DNA of 46,094 nt from a virus. The notes beneath the pieces are model-generated. The model did no database searches. It was not told where the DNA came from and saw only the letters and a list, made by a program, of their open reading frames with translations. Shown here one piece after another: positions 6,973-14,954 of this stretch; the first letter of the stretch is position 1; each line of letters opens with the position of its first letter. The stretch covers positions 1 through 46,094 of the IMG/VR virus record IMGVR_UViG_3300028597_000024, one strand, 5' to 3'. Both the position numbers and the translations under genes were made by a program.

Positions 6973-9147
6973 ATGCGTATTAAGAAGGGTAGCGGCAAAA
7001 TCCTCGTACCAGAGGAGAGTGTCTATGACATTGCACTGCGCGACCCGTTCGACTTCCTCGGGAACCTTCGTGGTAACAGTGCGGGTATCATCACCGACAA
7101 CTTTGATCCCGAGAACATGAACCAAGCGGCCCACCACGTGGCCGCTGGTCTCATTGATGAGGCCGAAATCGACATTGCCCGCACAATCCGTGAGGTTGTC
7201 GATTCCAAGATTCTCGTACCACGCGATATGAAGATCGACGACTCGGGTATCCCAGTCGCCAAGAACCTCTACGAGTGGTGCACCACAGATCGCTTCTCCA
7301 TGATTAATGGTGAGCGACCTTACATCGAGCAGATTTGCTGGGGCATCATTGCCTTCAACGAGTATTGTCCGAACTGCTCGGACGTGGAGTATCTGTTCGA
7401 TACACACAAGCCAAGCGACTCCTACCGCAAGTTTGAGCGGAAGGTAGCGTTCCTTGAGCACGGCGTTTGCCCTCACTGTGGATGGGGCCGCTCGAAGCTC
7501 ATTCGCAAGGGGCGCATGAAGTGGATTCAGGAGCTGGCCGTATGTGCTGGTCAGCGTTCTGGTAAGTCGCTCTCCATTGCGGGCTACTTCGCACCTTACC
7601 TGACTCACCGCCTCCTCAAGTTGCAGAACCCGAACGCCTACTATGGGCTCAAGACGGGTACCATGCTTCACTGCACCTTCGTCGCCCTCACCTACGCGCA
7701 AGCGAAGGATACCCTCTGGCAAAACTTCTATGCGACCCTCACCGAGTCGCAGTGGTTCCGTGAATACCACGGGATGTTGAAGCATTACGAGGAGCGGTAC
7801 GGCGAGAAACTCCTAAAGTTCAACGACACCTACGTGGCTTACCCAAGTCGTGGTCTCATGGCATACCCAGCCGGACCAGACAAGCGGGTGCTTCGTGGTC
7901 GTACACGTTACTTCACCGCAATCGACGAAATCGGCTACTTCGACGCGAACCGTGACACCAAGAAGGTCAAGGACAACGCCCACGAAGTTGCCGGCGCATT
8001 GGACCGTTCGCTGCTGACCGTACGCGGTGCGGCTGAACGCCTGCTCAAGAACCGTCACGATGACGTGTACCCAGGATACGCCATGAACGTGTCCTCGCCT
8101 TCGCACCGTAACGATATGATTATGACGTTGGTGCGTCGTGCTGAAAACTCCGATACCATGTATGGCGTTGTGCGCCCGACATGGGCCGTGAACCCAACAC
8201 TGCCGCGTGATGGCGCTACCATCAAGCAGGCGTTCAAAGATGACCCGGTTAACGCGGAGCGAGACTACGGTGCAGTGCCACCACTCGCGGCCAACGCGTT
8301 CCTCACCAACCAGACTGAAATCGAAGATGCTCAAGGCTCGAAATCTAACCCTGTCACTGTCACTCGCAACGTTGTGCATTCTAAAAAGCGAGGCGAATCC
8401 TTCACTTGGGCTAAGCTCAAGAAAGCAAAGCGCGGCAAGTACCCGACCATCATGGCAATCGACGCCGGTCTTACCAACAACTCCTTTGCTTGCGCAATTG
8501 GACGGCTTGATGGGCTCACCGTCAAGTGCGAGGCCCTGATTGAGGTCATCCCAGAGCGTGGCGCGCCGTTGAACCACAGCCGCATCTACGATGAACTCCT
8601 TCTGCCGTTGATGGACGCGCGTAACGTTCGCATCCTCCTCGCCGACCGATGGAACTCTGTAAAGCTCTTGCAAGATGCGAAGGAAGATCGGCCTGAGTTG
8701 GAGCTGGCTGAGCAGCACAGCCTGAAGTACACCGAAATCTACATGATTAAAACGATGCTCCAACAAGGCACGCTCAAGGTCCCACTGACCGAACGCGACA
8801 CCTTCAAGGACTGTATCGAGTTTGACGACGAACACTACCCAATGTGCTTCAACAACCAACCAGCCGCTCACTTGCTGATGCAGATGGCAACGGTGAAGGA
8901 CACTGGGAAGATGATCGACAAGGCTGACGGGTACACCGATGACCTGTTCCGTGCTATGGCTCTGATGAACTGGGGCTTGCACAACGAGGAAATGCAGATC
9001 ATCCTGCAAGAAGCTCCAAACGACGTGGCCGCAACTCGTCCTATCGCTATCGCTGCATCCCGCCTGTACTCCGGTGGTGGTCGCCAGCTTGGTTCTGGTG
9101 CTCAATCCGTTTCCGTCATTGGCGCGAAGTCAGCATTCCGCAGGTAA
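6973..9147 (+). CDS. terL: Terminase large subunit
   Basis: This 724-aa protein is the DNA-packaging motor and headful nuclease. ATPase domain: Walker A AGQRSGKS (192-199), Walker B YFTAIDE (313-319), coupling motif MNVSSPS (371-377). RNase H-like nuclease domain: acidic residues in IMAIDAGL (D497), LLADRW (D557) and DGYTDDL (D655/D656). The residues before Walker A include two Cys pairs, CPNC (132-135) and CPHC (166-169), which look like a zinc ribbon and are not part of the core fold. A strong AGGAG ribosome site precedes ATG 6973. The portal follows one gene later, the usual packaging layout. Confidence 0.95.
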   Translation: MRIKKGSGKILVPEESVYDIALRDPFDFLGNLRGNSAGIITDNFDPENMNQAAHHVAAGLIDEAEIDIARTIREVVDSKILVPRDMKIDDSGIPVAKNLYEWCTTDRFSMINGERPYIEQICWGIIAFNEYCPNCSDVEYLFDTHKPSDSYRKFERKVAFLEHGVCPHCGWGRSKLIRKGRMKWIQELAVCAGQRSGKSLSIAGYFAPYLTHRLLKLQNPNAYYGLKTGTMLHCTFVALTYAQAKDTLWQNFYATLTESQWFREYHGMLKHYEERYGEKLLKFNDTYVAYPSRGLMAYPAGPDKRVLRGRTRYFTAIDEIGYFDANRDTKKVKDNAHEVAGALDRSLLTVRGAAERLLKNRHDDVYPGYAMNVSSPSHRNDMIMTLVRRAENSDTMYGVVRPTWAVNPTLPRDGATIKQAFKDDPVNAERDYGAVPPLAANAFLTNQTEIEDAQGSKSNPVTVTRNVVHSKKRGESFTWAKLKKAKRGKYPTIMAIDAGLTNNSFACAIGRLDGLTVKCEALIEVIPERGAPLNHSRIYDELLLPLMDARNVRILLADRWNSVKLLQDAKEDRPELELAEQHSLKYTEIYMIKTMLQQGTLKVPLTERDTFKDCIEFDDEHYPMCFNNQPAAHLLMQMATVKDTGKMIDKADGYTDDLFRAMALMNWGLHNEEMQIILQEAPNDVAATRPIAIAASRLYSGGGRQLGSGAQSVSVIGAKSAFRR

Positions 9148-9153
9148 TCGAAC

Positions 9154-9666
9154 ATGATCGACATTACAAAGTACAAGTGGTTCCTGTATCAAGGGCGACC
9201 GATCCATCTGGTGACCGATCATCCAGAGTTCGACCTTGAAATGGAAGAGGGCAACAAGTTTGCCTACCGCAAGATCGGCGCCAATCACTATCTGGTGAGC
9301 CGTGGCGATCTGGACATCCGCTTCAAGATCAAAGAGAAGGACGCCAAGCGCGTGATCGCCAACAGCCGCGGCTGGAAGGGTACGATTCGTGGCGTCAAGG
9401 TCGTCAACGGAGCCGGTGGTTTGGACAAGCCAAAGAAGTCTGATGATCCGAACATCTTCACCTTGCACATCGACTCGTCCAACCTCGCACAGGCGTGGCT
9501 GGAGAAGAAGGAGAAGCTCCTTCACGTCGTCTTCCACAGTGGTGTGCATTGGGCATACGAAAATGTCTCGCTCGCTCTGGCTAAGCAGCTGGAGAGCGCC
9601 GAGAGTCAGGGCCAATTCTTCATCTATCGCATCCGCGAAGTGAAGAAGGCCTACAAAGTCAACTGA
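9154..9666 (+). CDS. KTSC-domain protein between terminase and portal
   Basis: Residues about 120-168 of this 170-aa protein (LLHVVFHSGVHWAYENV, then ESAESQGQFF and RIREVKKAYKV) match the KTSC pattern: a strand with F-x-S-G-x-x-Y, a helix, then A-x-S-x-G-x-(F/Y)-(F/N), then I-R-x-x-Y. The domain is short, common in phages and bacteria, and its biochemical role is not well established. The N-terminal 110 residues are basic and beta-rich, possibly DNA- or protein-binding. The gene lies 6 nt after terminase and 8 nt before portal, so it is probably made with the packaging apparatus. Confidence 0.6.
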   Translation: MIDITKYKWFLYQGRPIHLVTDHPEFDLEMEEGNKFAYRKIGANHYLVSRGDLDIRFKIKEKDAKRVIANSRGWKGTIRGVKVVNGAGGLDKPKKSDDPNIFTLHIDSSNLAQAWLEKKEKLLHVVFHSGVHWAYENVSLALAKQLESAESQGQFFIYRIREVKKAYKVN

Positions 9667-9674
9667 GGTGACCC

Positions 9675-11555
9675 ATGCGTATCAAGCGCCAAAAGAGCTT
9701 CGTCAACCAAGGGGCACCCAACTCCCGTGGCAACGCAGACGTAGGCACCGCCACCAAGAACCCGAAACGTACAGCTACCGATTCGGCACGCGGCTTCGAG
9801 GCAACAGCGAACACTGGTGGGCGCGGCACTGCGTCTGTCAGCAACCTGCCAATCGAAATCGACATTGAGCCGCTACTCAAGGATATCGTCTTTGGCGAGG
9901 ACCTTGAGCAGAAGAAGCTGGTCATGCGCATCTACAAGGACATTTACTACAACGACCCAATCGGCGGTTCGTGCGTAGACTTGACCTCGACGCTGCCATT
10001 CAGTGACTTCAACATCGGTGGCATCCAGAACTCGAAAGTGGCCGACAGCTTCAACGAGGTGATCGAGCGCCTGAACATCCGTACCCTGCTGCCTGAAATG
10101 TCGATCGACCATCAGGTGACTGGTGCGTTCTGCGCCAACATGCTGTACAACCCGAAGAAGAACACCTTCGTTGACCTGATCTGTCACCCGTACGAGAACT
10201 GCAAGGTCGACCAGCTGCCGTTCTACTCGCAGGACCCGCTGATTACCGTGGCGTTTCCTGAGAGCCACAAGACGATCATGCAGTCGGACAGTCCACGGAT
10301 CAAGCGCCTGCGCGAGTATCTGGGTCCGGAAGTCGTCAAGCAACTGAGCAACGACGCGCTGGAGCTCGACCCACTCAGCACCATCTACATTCCACGCAAG
10401 TCGTTCACTGACTCGACCGGCGTGTCGTACTACCGCCGCATCCTGCCAATCTGGCTGCTGGAGAAGAACCTCTTCCGTGGCACGCTCGTGGAATCTGCAC
10501 GTAGGCAGCGTGGTATCCTGCACCTGACTCTGGGTGATGGTGACCAGTGGGAACCAACAGTGGCGGATATGAACTTCGCCATGCAGTTGTTCCAAGACGC
10601 GGATGCTGACCCGTTGGGTGCTGTGATCGCGACTCGTATGGGTATCAGCTCCGAGGAGATTCGTCAGGGTGGCGACTTCTGGAAGGTGACCGATATCTGG
10701 GACCAGACGATGGCGATGAAGCTGCGTGCTCTCGGCATCAGTGAGTCCTTCCTGTCAGGTGAAGCAACCTACTCCAACGCTGACACCAGCCTGACCGTGT
10801 TCATTGAATCGCTGCGTGCGTACCGTGACACTATCACCACCAAGCTGTTCTACAACAAGATTTTCCCGCTGGTGAGTGCGCTGCACGGTTACACGGTCAA
10901 CTCCCGTGGTAAGTTGGTTACCAAAGGCAACATGCTCGATAAGTTTGATGCCATGAGCAATCACGAGATTCTGCAGGACGGTTCGCGCCTGCTGATCCCG
11001 AGCGTTCACTGGGCCAAGCAACTCAAGCCCGAAGGCGATCAGGCGTACATGGATATGCTGCAAGCAATGTCCGACAAAGGCATCCCTGTGCCAATGCGGG
11101 CAATGGCAGCAGCAGGCGGCTTCAACCTCGATGCCCTCCTTGCAGACCAGGAAGACGACTTCGAGTTGCTCAAGCGTATCGGTGAGTACCAGAAGAAACT
11201 GGCTGGCGTCAAGAAGGAGTTCTTCCCAGAGGCGGATGACGCAGGTGGTGGTGAAGCACTGGCATCCTCGCTGGCCCATCAGGCCCTCATGCTGGAAGCC
11301 CAAGCGCGTGGTGTACGCAGCACCGTGTTGCGTGATGGTGGCATGAACCGTATGCAGGCTCTGGCCCAGCGTAACTTCGGTGAAGCCTCCGAGGTTGCGG
11401 GTGAGACGCACGATGGCAAACGCCGCTGGCTGACCGACCAGAACAAGGCGAACGAACGGGTTAACCGTAAGATCGCTCGCCAGTTGAGTGAAATCGCCAA
11501 GCAGGATAACACGGCGCTCACCCGTATGACGGTTAGCCGTCGTATGCCGGTCTAA
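9675..11555 (+). CDS. Portal protein
   Basis: This 626-aa protein is placed and built as a myovirus portal. It has an extended Gly/Thr/Asn-rich N-terminus (1-65), an alpha/beta core starting near IYKDIYYNDPIGGSCVDL, a wing-like middle with IYIPRKSFTDSTGVSYYRRI, and a helical stem/crown region (ESLRAYRDTITTKLFYNKIF) common to portal families. The C-terminal 120 residues are charged and helical. The ring forms the DNA channel at one capsid vertex and docks the terminase encoded upstream. The ribosome site is GAGGTGA. Function is inferred from fold-like features and synteny; no catalytic motif exists to check. Confidence 0.8.
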   Translation: MRIKRQKSFVNQGAPNSRGNADVGTATKNPKRTATDSARGFEATANTGGRGTASVSNLPIEIDIEPLLKDIVFGEDLEQKKLVMRIYKDIYYNDPIGGSCVDLTSTLPFSDFNIGGIQNSKVADSFNEVIERLNIRTLLPEMSIDHQVTGAFCANMLYNPKKNTFVDLICHPYENCKVDQLPFYSQDPLITVAFPESHKTIMQSDSPRIKRLREYLGPEVVKQLSNDALELDPLSTIYIPRKSFTDSTGVSYYRRILPIWLLEKNLFRGTLVESARRQRGILHLTLGDGDQWEPTVADMNFAMQLFQDADADPLGAVIATRMGISSEEIRQGGDFWKVTDIWDQTMAMKLRALGISESFLSGEATYSNADTSLTVFIESLRAYRDTITTKLFYNKIFPLVSALHGYTVNSRGKLVTKGNMLDKFDAMSNHEILQDGSRLLIPSVHWAKQLKPEGDQAYMDMLQAMSDKGIPVPMRAMAAAGGFNLDALLADQEDDFELLKRIGEYQKKLAGVKKEFFPEADDAGGGEALASSLAHQALMLEAQARGVRSTVLRDGGMNRMQALAQRNFGEASEVAGETHDGKRRWLTDQNKANERVNRKIARQLSEIAKQDNTALTRMTVSRRMPV

Positions 11556-11556
11556 C

Positions 11557-11566
11557 GTAATTTACT
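11557..11566 (+). promoter_or_regulatory. GTAATTTACT motif (candidate promoter of the small RNA)
   Basis: One base after the portal stop codon, GTAATTTACT matches the recurrent intergenic motif; the ACT ending is shared with the copy at 17777. A start 5-8 bases downstream would begin the transcript almost exactly at the closing stem of the structured RNA at 11571. Confidence 0.4.
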
Positions 11567-11569
11567 AGG

Positions 11570-11713
11570 TAGCGAACGAGCCAGCTCTCGGCAAACATGT
11601 GGTTACTGCGAGCCACCTGAATGTAGTGTCGTCTCCCGGCGACACAGTTGGTGAGTTCGCTGGGAAGTTACCGTGGTTCATGGGCAGTTCGCTTCGGCGG
11701 CTGCCCTTTTTTT
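11570..11713 (+). ncRNA. Candidate structured small RNA
   Basis: This non-coding gap folds by eye into a branched structure. The closing stem is AGCGAAC (11571-11577) with GTTCGCT (11655-11661), 7 perfect pairs. Inside are the hairpins GTGGTT/AGCCAC (11599-11604, 11611-11616) and GTGTCG/CGACAC (11626-11631, 11640-11645). The latter has loop TCTCCCGG, and the first six bases TCTCCC could pair with GGGAGA-type ribosome sites. An intrinsic terminator ends it. It resembles no RNA I know. The 7-bp end stem recalls a tRNA acceptor, but a T-arm at the right place and a usable anticodon arm are missing. Confidence 0.45.
11682..11713 (+). terminator. Intrinsic terminator after portal/small RNA
   Basis: GGGCAG (11682-11687) pairs with CTGCCC (11701-11706). 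The stem extends with CGC/GCG around a TTCG loop and one bulged base, and seven T residues follow (11707-11713). This is the longest T-tract of the terminators here. It would end both portal read-through and the small RNA. Confidence 0.85.
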
Positions 11714-11715
11714 GG

Positions 11716-11755
11716 CCTCCGAAACTGTAAACCGATACAAACAGGCAAACGGAGG
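11716..11755 (+). promoter_or_regulatory. Hairpin sequestering the ribosome binding site of the next gene
   Basis: CCTCCG (11716-11721) is the exact complement of CGGAGG (11750-11755), the Shine-Dalgarno site of the gene at 11761. A second stem, CTGT (11725-11728) with ACAG (11741-11744), lies inside. RNA starting upstream of 11716 would hide the ribosome site; RNA starting inside would not. This suggests control of translation by read-through or by a trans factor. A weak sigma70-like pair (TTGGCC, 18 nt, TACAAA) overlaps the region. Confidence 0.45.
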
Positions 11756-11760
11756 TACTT

Positions 11761-12051
11761 ATGGTTATGTCCTATGTCACGGTCACGGAGGAGCAAGCTA
11801 CCAAAATCCGTCCGTACTTGAACACGCCAGTGCCTGAAGGAAGACATGAGCGCCTGCAACACCACGCGACACTTGCTTGCATCTTGGCCCGTGAGATTCC
11901 ATACCAGATCACTACTGCTCAGGTGCAGGCAGTCGCACTCGGCGTGCTGCGCATCACCCTCAACGTCGTAGACCCGGAGACCTTAGCGTGGCCAAAGACA
12001 AACGACCCGTCATTTACTTCAATTCGCAAATCCCCCAATTTGCTTGGCTGA
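11761..12051 (+). CDS. Hypothetical protein, 96 aa
   Basis: A small protein with a strong CGGAGG ribosome site that may be hidden in a hairpin. The N-terminal 75 residues look like a compact helical unit (VTEEQATKIRPYL, then HATLACILAREIPYQI, then VQAVALGVLRITL). The last 20 residues are read in an alternative frame over the start of the NADAR gene (64-nt overlap), so the tail may be under little selection. Family not recognised. Its coupling to NADAR and its separately controlled start suggest that the two act together. Confidence 0.6.
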   Translation: MVMSYVTVTEEQATKIRPYLNTPVPEGRHERLQHHATLACILAREIPYQITTAQVQAVALGVLRITLNVVDPETLAWPKTNDPSFTSIRKSPNLLG

Positions 12052-12536
12052 GCGCGTTCGCCCCGTTCAGCTTCATCGCTCCTTGGAACGGCGGGTTCAT
12101 GCTGTTCCGCAGCCGTGAGCACTACTACCAGATGCACAAGACGAAGGACAAGAACTTCCGTGCCAAGATCGCCAACGCATCCGACGGCGGTCAGGCCAAG
12201 TACTGGGGTTCCGCCAAGTCTGGTTGCCCGATCGTGGAAGACTTCGACCCCAAGCGCGAGAAGATCATGCGTCGAGCCATGCGTTATCAGTATGCCCAGA
12301 ACCCAATGCTGGTGCGGCTGCTGCGCGACACGGAGAACGCCAAGCTCGTTGAGCAAGCGCCGTGGGACGACTACTTCGGCAACGGTCGTGATGGTAAAGG
12401 CAAGAACGTTCATGGCAAGCTCCATGAGGAGTATCGGGATAATCCGATGACCAAAGAGGAGCTCGTCAAGTATCGTCCTGACGTGCGCCTGTCCGACCTG
12501 AGCTACTATCCATTCATCAAGGGCAAAATTGAATGA
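11988..12536 (+). CDS. NADAR-family protein (ADP-ribose-linked N-glycosidase/hydrolase fold)
   Basis: The 182-aa sequence follows the YbiA/NADAR pattern. It has IYFNSQ (9-14), WNGGFMLFRSREHYYQMHK (33-51, equivalent to WPTSEHYFQAQK), a helix KIANASDGGQAKYWG, then KIMRRAM(R)YQYAQNPML (92-108), and W126 followed by FGNGRDGKGKNVHGKL. Family members act on N-glycosidic or ADP-ribose adducts; some bacterial NADARs remove ADP-ribose from guanine in DNA and act as antitoxins to DarT-type toxins. In a phage this suggests counter-defence against ADP-ribosylation or handling of NAD-linked nucleotides. The start is GTG with GGAG 9 nt upstream. Confidence 0.85.
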   Translation: MAKDKRPVIYFNSQIPQFAWLSAFAPFSFIAPWNGGFMLFRSREHYYQMHKTKDKNFRAKIANASDGGQAKYWGSAKSGCPIVEDFDPKREKIMRRAMRYQYAQNPMLVRLLRDTENAKLVEQAPWDDYFGNGRDGKGKNVHGKLHEEYRDNPMTKEELVKYRPDVRLSDLSYYPFIKGKIE

Positions 12537-12904
12537 CCTCAACCTCACATCTGGACGAATGGCCGATCACTGAAATCCGCCGCCGTGCAGAGTTCGGCGA
12601 ATTCGATTGGGAAGATATTCCGATCTTCATTCCAACCGATAACAACGAATACGGCGTTGGTGTGCTGTTCAAAATGGACTTCGCGACTGACGCTGCATCC
12701 GCGTTCGACGTGGAGCTCTGCGTCGTCCATCAGCATCCAAACGGTCGTTACCGTACCAGTCTCGAACAGGTATCTCGGGAGTACGGGGTCCTGCAAATGT
12801 ATGCGAATGTTGGCACTGCCACCATGCGCTTCAAGCAGAACCTTACTACCTGGGGTGAATACAAACTGGCATTAGCCACATTCAGCGGCGTGGAGATTCC
12901 GTAA
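12533..12904 (+). CDS. Hypothetical protein, 123 aa
   Basis: Coupled to NADAR by an ATGA overlap and to the next gene by TAATG. A mixed alpha/beta protein rich in aromatic and acidic residues, with a beta-rich centre (VGVLFKMDFATD, then FDVELCVVHQHPNGRYRT). No motif, membrane segment or Cys cluster. Not recognised. The strict coupling suggests stoichiometric production with its neighbours. Confidence 0.65.
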   Translation: MTSTSHLDEWPITEIRRRAEFGEFDWEDIPIFIPTDNNEYGVGVLFKMDFATDAASAFDVELCVVHQHPNGRYRTSLEQVSREYGVLQMYANVGTATMRFKQNLTTWGEYKLALATFSGVEIP

Positions 12905-13236
12905 TGCACATTCCTCAATGGCATGAGTACATGGACGAAGAGAAGGTAGCGTGGTTGTTGACTCACGTTATCAAAGACCTGACTCCCTCAGCCCAACCCA
13001 CCCGGTACGATATGAACTTGGTGGCCCGTTGCGAGCAGCTTCTGACGCCGCCGCAGAAAAAGCTGTACATCCAGTACATGAGCAGCGAGATTGCGAAGAT
13101 CACCTACGCCGGTATGACCGACGAAGAGTGCCAACTGCCTGCAACCGCTGACCAGTTCTACTGGAACTTCATCACAGCACCCGTAGACTTACGTGGTCGC
13201 TGCATCTGGCACGTTGTAGCCGACTTCGCACCTTGA
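12904..13236 (+). CDS. Hypothetical protein, 110 aa
   Basis: Starts on the last base of the previous stop. A small helical protein with many aromatics (HIPQWHEYMDEEKVAWLL, then FYWNFITAP). Not recognised. It ends the coupled block 11761-13236; a 58-bp gap with a TAATTT motif follows. Confidence 0.65.
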   Translation: MHIPQWHEYMDEEKVAWLLTHVIKDLTPSAQPTRYDMNLVARCEQLLTPPQKKLYIQYMSSEIAKITYAGMTDEECQLPATADQFYWNFITAPVDLRGRCIWHVVADFAP

Positions 13237-13255
13237 TGTTACTTGGCCTGCACAA

Positions 13256-13265
13256 GTAATTTTCT
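13256..13265 (+). promoter_or_regulatory. GTAATTTTCT motif (candidate phage promoter)
   Basis: A copy of the recurrent motif in the 58-bp gap before the gene at 13295, 39 nt from the ATG. Between motif and gene lies the palindrome CACCGGTG and the ribosome site GGGAGAA. Confidence 0.4.
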
Positions 13266-13294
13266 CCGTGTGAACACCGGTGGGAGAATCGAAC

Positions 13295-13930
13295 ATGCAG
13301 GTCAAAATCCTTTGTGAGCCGATAGCGCCGGCCGACATATTCCAAGACGCCGATGTTCTGGTGTTGCCAATTTTCGTGGACAAGGACACCTACAGTTCTG
13401 TCTACTTCGATCCTGAGGAGCGTCGCAAGGTAATCTTCGACTACCTCAACAAACGAAACGTCACCTTCATCTGCCTTCCTGACAACCTCGCAGTCATGTT
13501 TCTTGCCGTTCGTGCCAAGCACAACAAGCGGAAGATTCTCAAGCATGCCGAGCGTCTGTACATGAGCACGGTGACAGAAGACTACAGCGACTTCGATCTG
13601 AGCCTACCTGGCCTGAGGAACGTCCATGTTACACCAGCAAACGGGGAACCGCTGTCTTGCTACATGCAGCTGCCAAGTTCCCGCAACCAAATCATCATCT
13701 ACACAGGTGATATCAGGCTGGACAAGTTCTACCGCAGCAAAGTTAGAACCGGTGAGTTTGGGAAGTACACCCCAGACAGTCTCGCCCATCCAACTGTCCG
13801 CTGCGCCTTCGAGCGAATCCTGATGACGCTTGGCCGTGACATGGGCTTTGATGTGGAAATCGCCAACATCGTCCGTCACCGCCATAAAGCCCTGATCACC
13901 TGCGACGCAATGGAGTTGGAAGCGATATGA
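13295..13930 (+). CDS. Hypothetical protein, 211 aa
   Basis: The ATG at 13295 is preferred over GTG 13280 because GGGAGAA lies 6 nt upstream of it. The protein is mixed alpha/beta with a hydrophobic strand near the N-terminus (DVLVLPIFVDKDTY) and another, VTFICLPDNLAVMFLAV. The C-terminal third has TVRCAFERILMTLGRDMGF. Not recognised. It leads a coupled run (ATGA to 13927, then TAATG to the spike at 14142), so it may belong to baseplate assembly. Confidence 0.65.
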   Translation: MQVKILCEPIAPADIFQDADVLVLPIFVDKDTYSSVYFDPEERRKVIFDYLNKRNVTFICLPDNLAVMFLAVRAKHNKRKILKHAERLYMSTVTEDYSDFDLSLPGLRNVHVTPANGEPLSCYMQLPSSRNQIIIYTGDIRLDKFYRSKVRTGEFGKYTPDSLAHPTVRCAFERILMTLGRDMGFDVEIANIVRHRHKALITCDAMELEAI

Positions 13931-14142
13931 GCGCTGAAATCGCAACAGTCACGATGGAGAAGACGCGCCACGTTGCCAACCTGATGCAGCAAGGCCAGTT
14001 CTCCCTTTCAGTTTCGTCGTTGGTGGAAGTTGCCAAGGCGGACCCAAACCTTTACAAGGCTGTCCTGAAGAATCTGGAAAACTACGTGCTGCGTAGCGAC
14101 CTCCAAGACCTGGAAGCCACAGTCGATATGGTGGTAGGCTAA
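13927..14142 (+). CDS. Small hypothetical protein, 71 aa
   Basis: A 71-residue helical protein between two coupled genes: ATGA overlap upstream and TAATG overlap into the spike gene. The composition (VANLMQQGQFSLSVSSLVEV, then NLYKAVLKNLENYVLR) suggests two or three amphipathic helices. Not recognised; a small assembly factor is possible from its location. Confidence 0.6.
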   Translation: MSAEIATVTMEKTRHVANLMQQGQFSLSVSSLVEVAKADPNLYKAVLKNLENYVLRSDLQDLEATVDMVVG

Positions 14143-14951
14143 TGTCTGGCGGACCGTTAAACATCACGCAGTACATGACCAAGCAGGGCCTCGATCCGAA
14201 AATGACGTATGAGGCCCACGTCGTCAACAACAACGACCCGCGCAAGCTCGGGCGTCTGCAAGCGCGCATCGACGGCATCTTCGACGGTATCCCTGACGAT
14301 CATCTGCCGTGGGCTGTGCCGATGTACCATCACGCTGACGGTGCGTACAACCCAGGTGGTGACGCCCTCGACCGTGCGGGTTCGTTCATGGTTGCAAAGA
14401 ACAAGCACAAGGTAGGCCTGCGCTTCCCAACTGCTGACCCGCACCGTTGCGTCTGGGGTCCGTACACTGTCGATGACCAAGTGGCGTTGCCTGAGAAGGA
14501 CAAGAACTATCCGAACCGGGCAGTGTTCAAGTTCTCCAATGGTACGTACTGCATCCTCGACACGACTACCAACGAAATCTTCTTCAACAACCCGGGTGAC
14601 ATGGATATCACGATCCTCGGTGACGTGAACCAGTACATCGTCGGCAACCAGCAGCTGGTCGTCTCTGATACCAAGGGCCTGATCCCAAGCTATCTGCTCA
14701 ACGCACCCGACACTGTGCTCAGCCGCCTGTCGCCGAAGCCTGCGAAAGAGATTCCTTTCCTGGGTCTGCTGGGTGACGCACAAGCAGGCAACCGCCACAT
14801 TCACGTCACTGGTGACCAGACGATGCTTGTCGAAGGTAACCGTAAGACGGTCATCAACGGTCAGGACGTTCTCGTTGTCGGCAAGAACCGCTTCGAGAAG
14901 ATCGGCCAAATCCACCGTATCGAGTGCGCACGCTCCGAAACGAACGGGTGA
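14142..14951 (+). CDS. gp5-like baseplate central spike protein
   Basis: Residues 20-125 of this 269-aa protein match the OB-fold region of T4 gp5/gpV-type spikes: AHVVNNNDPRKLGRLQARI, DDHLPWAVPMYHH, GSFMVAKNKHKVGLRFP, and WGPYTVDD. Residues about 140-255 contain repeated short Val/Ile/Gly strands (DMDITILGDVNQYIVGNQQL, GDQTMLVEGNRKTVING), typical of a trimeric beta-helix. There is no lysozyme domain between them, unlike T4 gp5; a lysozyme-like domain is instead present in the tape-measure protein at 39256. The protein would form the membrane-piercing centre of the baseplate. Confidence 0.8.
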   Translation: MSGGPLNITQYMTKQGLDPKMTYEAHVVNNNDPRKLGRLQARIDGIFDGIPDDHLPWAVPMYHHADGAYNPGGDALDRAGSFMVAKNKHKVGLRFPTADPHRCVWGPYTVDDQVALPEKDKNYPNRAVFKFSNGTYCILDTTTNEIFFNNPGDMDITILGDVNQYIVGNQQLVVSDTKGLIPSYLLNAPDTVLSRLSPKPAKEIPFLGLLGDAQAGNRHIHVTGDQTMLVEGNRKTVINGQDVLVVGKNRFEKIGQIHRIECARSETNG

Positions 14952-14954
14952 CGT

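Noticed and set aside
11571-11661. tRNA gene, suggested by a 7-bp terminal stem AGCGAAC/GTTCGCT
   Set aside because: The 3' hairpin is 6 bp with an 8-nt loop and stands 9 nt from the end stem; there is no TTC-type T-loop, no anticodon arm of the right size and no D-arm, so it does not fold as a tRNA.
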